A DNA stretch of 64,000 nt, taken from positions 37,389,889 to 37,453,888 of the forward strand of contig CM067592.1 of assembly GCA_034336665.1 (NCBI GenBank). Reading direction: 5' to 3'. Positions within the stretch are counted from its first letter, which is position 1; each line of letters starts with the position of its first letter. The stretch comes from Luscinia megarhynchos (Eukaryota > Chordata > Aves > Passeriformes > Turdidae). A model generated the notes under the pieces. The model was not told where the DNA came from and did no database searches. It worked only from the letters and a program-made list of their open reading frames with translations. The position numbers were made by a program, and so were the translations under genes. This document shows positions 35,185 through 49,300 of the stretch, in pieces.

Positions 35185-38100
35185 GTATAGAAATGTGAAT
35201 AGCTGGTAGTTTGTGCTTCAGTTGACTTAAGAAGTTACCCTAGTGCCTCACAGGTTTGTTCTCTCCTTTCTGCTCGAAAGTCCAGGCCCTGGGCTATCAT
35301 CACACTTCCCTAGCACAGCTACCAGGGAAGAGTTTAGATATGAAAATTGAGTCCTCTACTGATTTGAATGGCGATGTAGGTCACTTACACTAAGGCTTTT
35401 ATCTAAATCACATGTTATTTTTTCTTACCCTTTACCCTTTTCCTTAGTTGTAATTTCCTACAATGATATATTTGGTCCAAGGACATTCCCATCTGATTTC
35501 AGAGAAGAGGAAGAAAGCTGATCAGCTTCCAGGAAATTCCTTTGGTAACTGCAGGGGTGGGGCTTGTGATATTGTGGTATTAATAGCTGCTCCTCAGAGA
35601 TTTTATGGATGCTGTTTTTCACCTTCTGAAAGGATCAAGATTATTTTAGTCTTGTTTCCTATAACATATGCTCACATAAAGCTAATTTCAATATATATGT
35701 GTTTACCCCCATATGTTTTCTCTTGTAACCTTTTTTTAATCAGATATGGGAAAAAGACAGATGTCAAAGACACCCAGTAAGCCAGATAGAGGAAAGAGAG
35801 TCAATAAATCATGATATTGAAATAGAGCTTGTGATTTGTTAGGTACAGGGGATCTCTCTCTGTAAAAAGATCCTGGAAGTTTCTGAATAAACGTTAGAGT
35901 TGAAAATCAACCACACTGACAGGAAACATGACTTCATGGATTCTTATGCTTTTGGGAACAACAGTTTGGCTGCATGATGCTTCATTGTGGTGGAGCAAAG
36001 CTCTTGTGTGTGTGACCTTGTATCATTCTCTGACATTCTTTGTCAAAGGGACAGGTAGGTTGTTGGTTGTAAATCATACGCAGAAAACAGGATGTGTAAG
36101 TCAGTTTCTCCTCTTGATGCTAATGACCTGAATGCCTTTAGGCAAACTAATTCCCCTTAAGTTTTCTACAAATGACTCAACATAAACAGTGTGCTCTTTT
36201 CCAGTGTATGATCTATAGACCTCTGCCCCTGAATCGGTTGGCTGGCCATACATTAGCTGGTTCTCTCTTCCAGTGTTGAAGATCTAACCATTCTCTGCTG
36301 CACTTTGTCGTACTTTTTCAGGAATGACTTACATGAGCATAAAAATAAAGAACTTTTCAAAGAGAAGTATTGGAGATCATTCAGCATTCTTGGTGTTATA
36401 ACCATGGTTTGTATTGTACTGCAGTTACTGCATGTCTAGCCATACAAGGGGGACATACAGTTGTATTTGTTGTGATGTTAGCTACTCGGTGCTCGTGTTT
36501 CACTGAAGTGTGGCTTGAACAAGACTTCATGATGTATCTTTCTTTTTCACACTTTCAAATAGGATAACATAATGTGATCAGGCAAAGCTGTGTATGATAT
36601 CCACAGGTAGTATGAAATGCAAAGGTAGTAAATGTGTTCTGTTGAGGTTTTTAGATTAATTAAGCTCTGGAGCTAACTGTTGAAATATCTTGTGGGGAGA
36701 TTTAAGAGAATACAGAATCTACCAGTATATAATTCCTAGTTTTTATGTGTGAATAAAAGTCTTAAGGAAAGTCGTATCAGAGTTGTGCAGGCTGTTCTTA
36801 AAATATTCTGAAAAAGTCTGTTTTTTTCTTTTGTTTTCCTCAAAGTTAGCTTCCACTGACTGTGTTATATTCATTTACACAAAGTTAGTGATGAACTCCA
36901 CTCAGGTTGTCCAGTCATTTCAGTAGACATGCTTGATGTCTCCAAAGCTGGACTGACTCCTGAGCCAATTTCAAAAGATGCTGCTTGGCCTCTCCCACAA
37001 AATGCATGTGCATAATACTATAAACTAGACAGAAGTATTTTCAGACTGCCTTACAGACCAGTTTAAAATAGAGGTGGAAACTCATCTTGACTTGTTTAGG
37101 TGCATTACTTCTCTCGTAGTCAAGTAGTTGGCACTAGTCAAATATGCTGTGTGTGCATCATTAGATGAGATTAATTATACTTTGGCAATGAAGAACCCAT
37201 TTTTTTAGCTTGATTAAAAGTAAGCAGAAATAATTTATTTTTCAATTTATTCTTGATTCACCTAGTTTGCTGATGTATAGCCAAAAATACTGTGAGAAGT
37301 GTTTATTTTACTTAATTTCTTCTTTGGGAGAAGCCTGATCAGAGAGAAATGTTTCTGTATTAATCTTATTTACCAGTCTTTCTTTGCCTGCAATGATCTT
37401 TGGCATATGGTGAAAAAGAGGAAGAGACAGAGCCAAGACAATATTCTTAGGGACTTTGGGTAAAACAACTGACATCCCCTCATAGCAGCAATGAAGAAGC
37501 CTTGCACTGTCTGTGTGGACAGAGCAAGTTGTGACAATCTGTCTTGTTCCACCTGAAAGTACAGTGGCTTGTGCTTCTGTTTGACATTTTACACAGCCTT
37601 CAAGTACAGAAAAATCTTAATTCTCATGGTTGATAATTGCATCAACTGTGTTCCAAGATTTTTCTGCTGCTGATTCACACCTTCTCTGGTGTCTTATAGA
37701 GAAGGAAGAAAACAGCGTTTTTCTCTTAAGTATTTTGCGGCAAGGTACATATATGCATATGGGTGGTATGTGTCTACATGCATCATAACTTTGAAAGTTT
37801 TTACGTTCAAGAGGTCCATCTCCTGCCATGCATGTTGCAGCTGTCAGCAAGAGTAGATCAGTGACCATTTAAGTAAGCTGAACTCGTTCTGTTGCCTGCC
37901 CCCTGGGTAATTTTTCATGGTATTTTCCATGTTAGCAAACTTCCAGAATTGTCAGAGCTTACAGGCCATTCCTTCATGAGTATGCATTGTCCTTCCAAGT
38001 TTCCTTACAGAACTTGGAGAAATAAATTGTTTGATTAGCTTCCCCCAGCCCTCACTGTGGTCTTCCATGATGTGAGCCAATAAACTCTCTAGAACAAGGG

Positions 38101-41100
38101 AGAAGAGAGATCAGAAAAGAGATGTTGCATCTCTTCTCCAATCTTTTCATTCTCTTGAGGATCTGGTAGGCACAGGAAGTGCAACAAAGACTTGGGGTTT
38201 GCAGTCATGATCTCCTCTGTTTGTTTCTGCAGTCCCTTTTCTTTTGTTCTCTTTCTTACCTTTTTTTGCCTTTTTGTCTCTTTGTCCTCATATTCTCTCT
38301 TGTAATATGCACATAGGATGTGAAGAATGGCTGCTTTAAATCAATCCTTGCGTTCATAACAGAAGCACCCTGTAGTGATGTCATCTGGCAGATTCTGAGT
38401 GCAGAATGCTTTATTGATTTGGAGGCCAAGAAATTGTGTAATTATGGTGGTCTTTGTTTTACACTCTGTGTAACACATCAACTGTCTTCTAGCTGATGAC
38501 GATGTGTCCTTCAAAGACCAGGCTCTGATTTCTAAAGTCAGTGGGGGGAAAAAAGAGGCCTTCTTGCAAATTAGGGGAGAGAGTACTTCTGCAGGAACAC
38601 AGGAAGAACCTTGGTAATGCCTGGTGCTGTTTTATGGAGTAGCTGCATCTGTAAGAGGTGTTGTACGTGGTGGTGTGATGCAGCCTGCACTGGAGTATTT
38701 TCAGCTTTGACTGTGTAGTTTAACCGTATTTTTCCATATCACAAGAAGTGACGTGCAATGACCTCTAAAAGTAAAATACATAGAAGAAAATCAATCTTGA
38801 ATCTAAATTTTAAAATATCTATTCAATTCCTGTTGAATGTGTTCAAGTGATTGTCTGAAGATTAGTTGGATCTCTGGTGGGGATTGTGAGAAAAGCCTGA
38901 ACTATCTAGTGGAGAAAGCCATTGGGTAAATGCAAAGTAACGAGCAACTTTTTATTTGGTGTTGTAAAATACTGTGATTGGATATTAGTTTGTGATTTTA
39001 GAAGTGAGATGGTGCCAATGTATTTGCTAGTGGGAAGTATATGCCTTTCCTCACTTTGCTTTGCAATGCACAGATTAGAATTTGTATTGATCAGTTGTGA
39101 AGTTTTTTTTTTTTCTCTAAAATTACACATCTAATATGAAAGACTCTGTCTTGTGTGACCTGCTTTTGAATTCACAATGAAACTATTTCAAAATACAAGC
39201 TTTAGGATAGGAGATATATTAATATAGTATTTTCTTAATTTCAGAAAAGTTTCAGCAAGAAAGAATGAAATTTTACAGTCTCTATTGAGACATTTCACAA
39301 CATACCCTTGTGCAATTCACCTATTTGACTAAGCATGTTAATTTTGGATTGATGCCAAATTTATAGCTGGTATTGCAAATGTACACTGGGACGCATTGCT
39401 TAGCCCAACAGCAGTAGCAGTGGTGTCAGTGTTTCCTTTTGTATTCAGGTAATCCAAAGTTTTTCACATACTGAGAATCTGTTCTTAATTCTTCAGTTGG
39501 TGGGAGCTGAAGGCAATGTACAGCTGAGCCTATAGCGTAGTTCAGTACTCTATACTCAATCATAAAATTTTCCGTTGTGAAATAGTGGTTTCCTAAGAGG
39601 GAAGAAAAGGTATAAAATGCAGATACCCACTGATTTATTTATAGACCTTGTTTTAAAAAGTATCTGCTGCATCCATTTTCCAAGTAACATTGATTTCAGC
39701 TCTTTGAGTGATTTGGGGGTTAGGTGGAAATAAAATACAGCCCTGAGCATTTTAATACATGAATACTTCCAAGAAGACAAGTAGGTATTTAAATATACTC
39801 ATGTTCACACCATCTCTTAAGCTCAGGCATGTACTTTCTTGAAATAAAGTGTGTTCCTTAGTAGTTGCATGGCCTTGTCATTATCCCTTTATCCCTCCTG
39901 CAAAGAACAGTCATTGTTAATTTTACTTCCTTTCATGATTCTTTGGCTTCCCTGGCAGCTTTTTTGGCATCTAACTATTTGTTTTGTATAAATAATCCAG
40001 AATATGCCTGAAAGGTCTGTTTGTGCTGTAGTCTGGACATTAACTGATGCATTTAGACAGCAACAACTCTTTGTTTTACTCTAAAGCAGTGTTTCAGTTG
40101 TCTAAAACTTCGTAGTCTAGTTGCAAGATGTCAGAGATCTTGATGCTCAGCAGAAAAAAATTCAGACATCTCTTCAACTGCAATCAACAGCCAGCAATCT
40201 CTGGTAGAATTTGGCACTTGCATAGGAGAATGGCATTGCTGTGGCACATGTGAAATCTGTGTTAGCTCATGTCCATCCTGCAAGTTGGGACATAAATAAA
40301 ACTGTATGTAATTTGTACTGTGGGAGGGATTTACATTATCCCTCAAAGTATGGTGCTACTGTGCTCAAGAATAGTTAACATATGTCTTGAGTAGTAAGAC
40401 TCAGAGCAGAAAGCTCTGGGGAAAATGTTAAAACTTCTGCTGAACACTTCGGTTTGGGACTTCGATTTTAGAGAGAGCTTACTGGGGTGGGTGGGTAGGA
40501 GAATTAAAATGAGTGGAAAAACTCAGGAAAAAATTATGCTTCCATTCTGGTGGCCTAGGACAGTATGAGGCAACTGATTTCCTGTGGCAACAGTGAATGC
40601 CTGAACTGAAGTGAAGCAGTGGTGTTCTCTGGATCAGTGTCTAGGGGTCTGCACCTGGCTGCACTACCAGGGTGTGTTCTCCTGAGAGGTGTACAATGCA
40701 ACCTTAGCATCTCCCAGGCAGAATACTTGCTGGACTCTGTTTCCTCTGTGTTAGGTGAGGGTTAATGGCAGCAGCATTGCATAAATCACCATTGTCCCTA
40801 TTTGCGTTGTCAGCTGGTTTCTTTAAGACAAGGGAACCAGAAGGAAACACTACATTTAAGTTAAATTCTGGGAGAAGGGCTTTGTCCTCTTAACAGAAAA
40901 CAAAAAAAGGCAGCAAACCATGCAACTGTTTTAACTAGCTGTAATAGTGCACTTTTTGCATTAATGGCAGAGCACTTTGGTCACAGGATCTGTGCTGAAG
41001 CAGTGAGTTCAGTCTGATCAAAGAATGTTCAAGTGGGTAATTTAATTTACTCTTTTGAGGTGTATACTTTCTGCCATGACAGAAAATAACAGATCCTCTG

Positions 41101-44100
41101 TGACAAAGGAGTCATTGAATAGTGATGCCATCTGGAAATGCATCTTAGTTGTAGATAAATGATCTGTGACCTTTCTTCATGTGATAATATTGTGTGAAGG
41201 TAAAAGGAAAAGAAAAATGTCGTTTTGTTAGTGATCACTTTGCAAGTGTGGTCCAAGAATTTTAAAAAATGCCTGATGTTTTTATGGTTTAGTTGTTCAT
41301 GTGAGATAGCCACTGTGTTTTAATGGCTTGTGTTCTTTGCCCCACAGGCTGAACAGCGAAGTATTACCCGCTTTATTCTATGGCTTTTTCTTTCCCCATG
41401 TGTAACTTGTTATGGTTTGGCTAGCGTGTATTATTTCAAACCTCTTTTTGCATAGGGAGTGTCTGTAAAAGAGAGTGTGGAAAATGTCCTTTGAATACCA
41501 ATCTGTTAGAATTTAAGCACTGGAAAACACTCCTGTCCAGAGCTTAACTATTAAGAAGTGTTTCATAGTTCCAGCTCTGTTCTGATGTCAGGGCATGAAG
41601 ATCCATTCCTGAATTATTTCTTTGTTCCTTTCTATGTTACTGACGCAAAATGCAGTTTTATGCCAATGACCCTACTATCAGCAATGACTTTGGGAAATAA
41701 CTTCCATTTTATTCCATACTTTAGAGTTCTTCTTGCTACAGATGTAGGATCACCCTCAGTATGGTTTTGGTCTCCTGGCCCTCTGTCAAAAACCAAAAAC
41801 CCCCAACCAACAACACCACCACCACAAAAAAAAGAAAAAAAGGTGAGTTTTTTGAGCGTTTTTTTTTCAGTGTTGCTTGGGCTGACAGAAAACATCAGGG
41901 TTTTACCAATCTCTTGGGCTCTCTCTTTATAATGGAGGGATTACTTTTTTTTTTCTTCTGAATATGGTCATGCTAGACCCTGAGGGCAGAAGCCTAACTT
42001 GATCTCTGCAGTCTTCAATTGACACTGTGAAGTATTTAATTGTTACTATCCCAGTGGTAAGGTAGTGGCAGATAAATAGAATCTCTGAAAAAATTACTTT
42101 CTACTTGAAAAAAAGTGTTTGATTTTGATGGTGTGTGGAGCATTGCATCTGAAATTCTATCCCATGAAAGGAGTGGTGGCCCAAGACAGTTGGCACTGGG
42201 GCCTTTTGCATCTGCAGTAATTAGTGGATTCCAGGTTGACACTAGAAATTGCAGCTCTTTGTCTTCTTGAATGTGCTTTGTTGTGTGAGTTTTATGGACA
42301 CTTGACTGCATTATGTATCAAAACTTGCTGGTTTTTAAATGAAATATAGTGCTCAAATTATGCACCGTTGTTGACTAAGACTTGTTTCTTGTTGGTTTTG
42401 TTGCTGTGTCCTTTTGGAGTGGGATAAGAGGAGAGTATGGTTTGCTTTATGCATGAATCTTCTTTTTCTGTTTTGAAAATCTGAAATTGGTATAAACTTA
42501 GAACTTAATGATTTTGGTGCTGTCTTACTTAAGTCATCATGTCTAAACAGTCTTTTGCTGTAAAGTTGTCAGGAGGGGCCTTCAACTTTCCTAGATCATT
42601 GAGTATGATAACTTTGAATACAGTCATTTTATTCTAGAAACAGAGTTGTGTTTATCAGCTTTCAAAATACTACTTTACTACTTTGGGAAGATGTGAATGC
42701 TTTTAAATAATTTCAAATTCACTTGCGTTTTCCCGAAACTCTTGATCCTTTACATACATAAAGAATCACAAATGAAAACAAAATTGCTACTGCATTTCAC
42801 TCTCATTAGAAACTTATTTTCACATGGACCCAGCTGTTACAGGGGACAGAAGCTCCACCATGTCCTATGGCTATTTCCAGAAGGCAAAGAGACAACATAT
42901 ATAGCGGATGCTGCAGTGGAATTGGGCCTTGTGCCCGCCCACAACTTCAAGAGCTTGATGATCCACTGGTTACGTGGTTGTCACTGAGAGATGGCAACTG
43001 TGCATTTGTGTTGGCCTCACAATAAGGATAGTTGCCCCATCACGAGATGTCTGCAGCATCAAGTGAATGTTACTGTTCTTGTAGGCATATTTAGACTGGT
43101 CAGTATGAAAATATAAGTAACCTCTTCGTTATTTTTTTTCGAAGTGACAGTTGCAATGGCCCATGTTGCAATGCTTTTATACTGCTGATTCAAACAAATA
43201 GGAGTTGCTATTAGCAACTGAATGGCCAAACTGAATTTGGTCAGAATTATAAAGTTTCCGTGGCTTCTAAGTTTTACTGGCAGTCTTAGTAGCTCACAGT
43301 ATTTCTTTTCCGCTCTTCCCATCCTGTAAACATGCAGCTAAATTTATTTCTGACTACTTTCAAGAGGTATTAAAAATTATGTTTCCAGTTTGCAGCCAGG
43401 ATTTATTTAAGGAAAAGAAAAGGAGAGGCAAATTTGCCTTCAGGAGACTTGTGTAAAGTCTCTTTGTTTCTCATCTTTTCTTTCAAACTTTTCCCTAAGT
43501 CTTTGAGCATCATGACAAGGTCAGAAGTGAACCTGGAAATAAATTAAGTAATGGAAGAGCATTACTGAATATTTAAAAATAGCTTATTTAGCTCCTGATT
43601 TGATTGTATTTTTAAACTTTTTTAAAAAGTCTTGCAGTGTTGTCATCACATAAAATATAAAGGTTGCAGCCTCTTCAGACTTTGAGGTGTGGACATGCCT
43701 GAAAGAATTTTTCTCAATCATGATGAGACTGTTGAGCTGAGGAGAGCAGTCTTCCATTTCAGAGATTTAAACAAGTATCACTGGTTTCAATATTGTATGT
43801 ATTTCATTAAAAGTAAGCAATACTTCACAGAATATTCCCACTGTGTTGCAAAATAAGAGAAAACTATGGTTATACTTCTTTTCAGATTCCAGGTTAAAAC
43901 TGTTAGGGTACCTGTTTCAGGTTGGTGGTTTTTTCCGCAGCCTAAAACCCATGTAGAAAGTAACATTTCTGTGCTTTTGGCTGCTGTTGATCATAATTGG
44001 ATGTATCAATGCGTTTCTGAATGTACAATCCCTTAAATAATCGTTTTGCTAAATGTGGGCTGGTCTGAGGGCATAGCTGTGTAGTGTAGAATGAATGATT

Positions 44101-44124
44101 TGTGTTTGACAGATGTAAAATTAT

Positions 44125-44398
44125 AAGACAAGGAGTAATGAATACAAATTGAAAGAGGGGAAAATTAGGTTAGACAGGAGGAAGAAATTCTTTGCTGTGA
44201 GGTTGATGAGACACTGGAGCAGGTTGCCCAGGAAGGATGTGGATGCCCCGACCCTGGCAGTGTTTAAGGTCAGGCTGGATGGAGCTCTGAGCAACCCTGG
44301 TCTAATGAGAAGTGTCCCCTGCCAACTGGACAAGACGCTAAGGACTCGATGATCTTTAAGGTCCATTCCAACCCCTTAACTTTATATGAATCTATGAT
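44125..44398 (+). mobile_element. CR1 LINE 3' end, plus strand
   Basis: The frame at 44149-44352 reads RLDRRKKFFAVRLMRHWSRL and PRKDVDAPTLAVFKVRLDGA, the C-terminal block of the CR1 reverse transcriptase. It is followed by GATGATCTTTAAGGTCC and a terminal GAATCTATGATTTG at 44398. The copy is truncated to 274 bp at the 5' end. Confidence 0.95.
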
Positions 44399-44898
44399 TT
44401 GAATGAACTTATAAATGTAGCTTTTGTTGGTTATCTTTACACAGAGATAATACAGAGTCATATAGAACCATGTCCAACGGTGGCATGAAAGGACTGTAGA
44501 GAGGAATGGTCACGTCTAAAGAACCTGCTCTGATTTTGTGTTCTCTGCAATCATAGCTCACATACACAGCTCAGAAGTAACAGGAAGGGCAGCTGAACCT
44601 CAGCTAACGGAAAACAGGGACTTGGTTTCACATATTCTGCAGTGATTTGGTTGCTAAATTAATACCTACTTATCTGGCTGCTGACTCACACAAGAATTGA
44701 AGTCATCCAAAAAGAGATGCTTTTGAGCCTAATTTCAGCAAGTTAACGTGGCCTAACCGTGCTAATTATGCTTTCTATTTCTGCTGAATATGCTGCTGCA
44801 ACAAAAGGAAGTTAGAATGCAATAGTCAGTGAGCTACAGTACTGAGGTGGGACTTAAAACATGTCAAAACTAAGTAAAATTTGTGGTACTTCAAAAAA
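44399..44898. other. 500 bp between two facing CR1 3' ends, nothing seen
   Basis: A+T-rich sequence with no gene or repeat recognised. It separates two CR1 fragments whose 3' ends point towards each other. Confidence 0.55.
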
Positions 44899-45010
44899 TC
44901 AGAGTCACCAAGTGGTTTGGTTTGGAAGAGACCTGTAAATGTCATCTATTACACCCTTGTGCCATGGATAGGGTCATCTTCAACTGGATAAAGAGTGGGC
45001 TTCCTAGACT
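44899..45010 (-). mobile_element. CR1 LINE 3' end, minus strand, short
   Basis: ATCAGAGTCACCAAGTGGTT at the left edge, then TTGGAAGAGACCTGTAAATG and GCCATGGATAGGGTCATCTT, is the reverse complement of the last about 110 bp of a CR1 3' region. The right border is approximate because similarity fades near 45010. Confidence 0.75.
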
Positions 45011-46326
45011 TGCATCTATTTGCTGCAAACTTGTGTCTTAGTGGGTTTAATGAATACTGATCACCAATTTGTTAAGCCACACAAACGTCAGATCAAGCCA
45101 AGTCGGAGCAGAGAGGTTTTAATTTCCACTAGGGTCCTGATTTAGTTTTAAGTTTAAAATTAGGACTGAGGCTTTGCCTGAACTGTTAGTACTGTGCCTC
45201 AATTATGCTTCTTGGAGGAACATCCCTTGTGGGCAGGCTGTGCATGGCTGTGCCAGCTCTACTGTAAACAGGCTCCCAAGAGCTTCCTTCTCTTCACCAG
45301 AGTAATTCAGTGCAAGAAAAAGATCTGACTGTGTGTTTCCATTGTGCAGAATGTTTCTGCGGCTCCTTGTTGTCTTAAAAATAAAATAGTTTTATGGTGG
45401 CATAAAGCAACGTGATAGTAATTTCCTTTGAGCAGATGTTGGGATTATTGTGGTTTATTTTTTTTGAGAAGGAAACTTCCTTTACCTTCAGGTGTTACGA
45501 AGCCTGATACAACTTTGACATGGAGAGAAAGCCATAGCCATGGAAGCAGTAGGCTATCTTTATAGGCACAGCATATAAAGTTGTCCTTGTGGGGCCACTT
45601 TTATACAGTTCCTTTGATTGTGTCTGTGTTTTGGTCTGGCCACAAACACTGCATTTACACTCATGGCTACATGAATGATCTGAAAGATGATGTGATTATC
45701 ATGGGATTAAATTACTCACTGAGATTTGCAGAAGGAATTTCCAGAATGAATTCTGGATCTCTTGCTTGCAAATGAAGTTATTTCTCTGAAAATACAGTTA
45801 AATGTATACAGGATACAACGTTTTTACCTAGTTGCACAAATTTGCTTAGCTGTGTTAATTGGAAATCAGGAACTCATGAAATTGCTATTGCATGCCTCTG
45901 TAAAAACGCAGTGTCCAGTTCTGTCTTGTTGAATATGTTTTTGTGTTAGTAATATTACCTACACCAAGACAATCTTCTTTTTCCTTGATGAAAGGAAAAA
46001 TGTACAATTTCCAGGAAGGCATCGGTTAAAAAGATACTGTATAATAAGCAGATGAAGTAATTTTATTTCTTGCCACTTGCAGAAGTATTTTCCATGAATG
46101 AATATATTCTCTGAATTTTCAGACATTAGGTAATTGTATCTTTTCCTGTTTGTTTTGGGGGGCTGAAGTGTAATTTACAGAGAGATGCCAGTTCTACTGA
46201 AGCTTTAATTTTTTATTTCTAGGAGTCCAGCCAGCTTCATCTTACAGCATTTCCTGAGCTGTGTGTTAAATTTTTGTTTTAAAGAGAAAGCTGTGAAGAA
46301 CATGAGACCAGGGAGTGGGGTCAGGA

Positions 46327-46369
46327 CTGTGTGTGTCTGTGTGTGTGTGTGTGTGTCTGTGTGTGTGTG
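46327..46369 (+). repeat. GT microsatellite with CT interruptions
   Basis: GTGTGTGTCTGTGTGTGT-type run of 43 bp with two CT interruptions. It is a simple sequence repeat; the antisense frame encoding a His-Thr run is an artefact. Confidence 0.95.
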
Positions 46370-49300
46370 AGGTAGCCTTGCTTGCCATCTGTAGATAGCA
46401 ATTTTTGAGTTTAAATTAAACACCAGACAGGAGAACTTTGATGTATCAGCTAGAGACAACAAGCAATTCAGCTCAAGATGATGGTTATGGTGAGGGTACT
46501 TGGGCATTCCCCATGGCTGTTTTTCTCAAAGTGATGGAAACATCTAGTTGTTTTTTCTTGAAAAGAGAGTACTGGCTATGGCATGAATTTTGCGTAAGAA
46601 CAAAGCATCTCTTTGTGTCCTGGTAAGTAGACTGTTCCTTTGTATGTTATCTTGTGATACCTACTCTAGTGTATGGCAGGAGTGGCATGGTAAAAGGAAC
46701 AGACTTGACCCTCTGAACTGAGTTATTAATCTAATTAGACACCCCTCCATCAGTGATTCTGACTTGCTTAATTCATTGTTTAAATCTGGATGTCAGTATT
46801 TACCATCCATTTTGAAAGGAATAGTGGAACTCCTAGAATTAGGATATTTAATAGTCATGTGTCTTGATTTTCTAGTTGTCATAAAAGAGTCCTCCATGTA
46901 ATTATGGAAGAGCTGAAGGGAAGAAGTGACTTAATTCAAAAAATTTTTTGAAAGTCTCTAAAAAACATTGAGACTTCAGTTTGTGCCTCATAGATGACCT
47001 TTTGACGTTTTTGATCATAGTTTTTGTCCTGTTACTCACAAAATGAAGTCTTTTATGCAAAAAAGGAATTACCAACTACTACTTTTAAAAAGTAGTCCTG
47101 AACTGAAAGTTGATAGAATCATAATAACCATCTCTTAATTATTGTGTATATGTATTTACTGTTGCTGCTAGAACTTGAAAGCAGAAAATAGTGGGAAAAT
47201 ATATCAGACTTCTCAGAGTTGAGCTGCATTAATGGTAGAGTCTCATCAATGTGGGGAATACACCAGATATTTTCTCACAGATGGTAATTTGGCACACATG
47301 ACACACATCAGGATCTGAATTCTTCCATTTTCCAGTCTCTAGGCAATCTACACAAGACTAAAAACTGAATGTAATTGGATAACAGTGTACAAATCGCTTG
47401 TGTAATTCCTAAGCTAAGGCAAACAAATTTTCAGCATACCCTGACTGTGTGGCCAAAGTGGCTGTAGAACTAGGAATTGTAGTTGTGAGCTACTGGATAC
47501 TTCATCCTTCTGTAGGAACACTGTTCAGGAGCAGCTAAATTAATTTAAGCTTCCTGAGTGGAAACAAAATCATGCACAAATCAGATTAACAGGAGTCTGC
47601 AATGAGAGTTCGTATTGAAAATGTCTGCTGCAAATAGATGTTTATCTTAAATTGGTGCTTCAAAGAGAGATTTTTTAAAAAATGGTATTTATTTCCTTGA
47701 ATAGCATCATACTGAGAAAGCTGCAGTTTGAAGGATTGTGTCCAGGGAACAGATGCATCACGGACAGGAGTGGAGCCAACTTCTAACACACTTGGGTACA
47801 CTCATCCATAAGGACCACCTACAAGGAGGGAGGGTGTAATTCAAATTTCACACTCATTCAATCCCGTGTCTTTCAACATTGAGAGTTGTGAGAGCAGTTT
47901 TTGCCATATGGATACCTTTTCCAGTAGGGGCTGAACCAAGGCAACTAAGCTAATTTGACCTAGCTATCTTTCTGTTTTGTTGGTTGGTTTGATTTTGGTG
48001 TTGCCTTTCTTCAGAAAGAAGCTATAAATAGCTCTCACTTTCGGTAAATCTTTTTTTTGCATGCAAGATCATATGCCAGAAGTACGTTTATCCCTTTACA
48101 AAGCTGGAAGTACATAGAGTAGACAGTGAACATATTTACTTCAACTCAGAAGCCAAGATTCATGCAGCTTACAGGGACCTCGTTTGTCCGTCCATATTTG
48201 CTCCTAATTCCAATAAGGAATAGTACAAAAAGTGGAGGAGATCCCAATCTGCCACTGCTGTATAAGCAAAAATATTGGACATATGGCTATGTAAAGGTGT
48301 CAGGACTGGCCTCACAGTGTGTGTTTTAAATGAAAACCTTCAATTTTCCTCATGTAACAAATTATTGTAACAGTATTTTACATTTTGGGTTTATAGCTGA
48401 GATGTAAATTTTAAGCCTTTCAAAGTTCTTGTTTTCACAGTTTCCTCATGGAAATCTCACTGTTTCCCGTTGCTGAAGTCAAGGCTTAGCATCTGTCTAT
48501 TTACCTTCATGCCACAAATAATTTCTCTAAAGCATTTAGAGACATCTAAAGTCAATTTACTAGAACAAGTTTTTTTGGCAGATCTCCAGTGATCAAAGCA
48601 TATGTCAGAAAATGCTTTGAAAATACGTGCTTCATATGCACTGGTTGAGTGCTTGCTTGGTTTAGATTTCCATATCAGCTTCCTGCTGGTTTCTAAAAAC
48701 CTTTTGTGTTGCAATTGGAAAATATAACTACTGAATTTCATCACTTTATTGGCATATATGTTACATAATTTTGTGCTGCTCTGCACATACCTATTATTTT
48801 GACACCTTTTTATTCCTATATATAAAATTAGTTTGACCCATACCCGTGTACTTGGTGTTGCCAAATAAGAATTGACACAGTGTGCAGATGTCATCAGTAA
48901 TAAAATCTGTGAACAAGGTGTTTGGGAGTGTGTAATGTGTTGACTTCAGTCTCTACCAAACTTGAGCAAGTTCTTTGCAGCACTGTGTTTTATGTTATGC
49001 TCTTTAATGTCTTCATATTTCAGCACTGCACTGAAAGTTTAAAGTTAAACAAAGAATATAAAATGTCAAAATAAATTTAAACTATCACAGTGTGTGTATT
49101 TTAAAATGATTACTCAGAAGGTGTTGTGTGCTCCACCCTAAAATCCTAGCAGATGAGTGTCACTGAAATCTGTGGGAATTTTGTTTCAACAAGTTCTGCT
49201 GTTAAAATTGAGTTTGTTATGTCTGAAATGCTTAATGTATAATAAATCTAGTGCTAAGGAAGGCAGTTGCAGCTCAGATTCCCTAGTTTCTAAAAACTGT

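Larger units (their letters stand above)
27919..44124. other. 16.2 kb of A+T-rich DNA, no exon called with confidence
   Basis: No transposon was recognised. It contains the paired octamer motif (30974-30994), the 49-bp tandem duplication (31883-31981), an exon-like segment at 35077-35184 and many chance ORFs. A frame at 42697-42987 ends in a slightly more G+C-rich, protein-like stretch (KETTYIADAAVELGLVPAHN) that I cannot identify. The minus frame at 34710-34501 is also unrecognised. Confidence 0.5.

Noticed and set aside
42820..42987. A slightly G+C-rich frame reading KETTYIADAAVELGLVPAHN
   Set aside because: It looks protein-like, but there are no flanking splice sites or known family, and no poly(A) tail of a retrocopy.
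48457..48894. A 145-codon minus-strand open frame, among the longest in the window
   Set aside because: No motif, family or splice context could be recognised, and a frame of this size is roughly what is expected once by chance in six frames of A+T-rich DNA this long.
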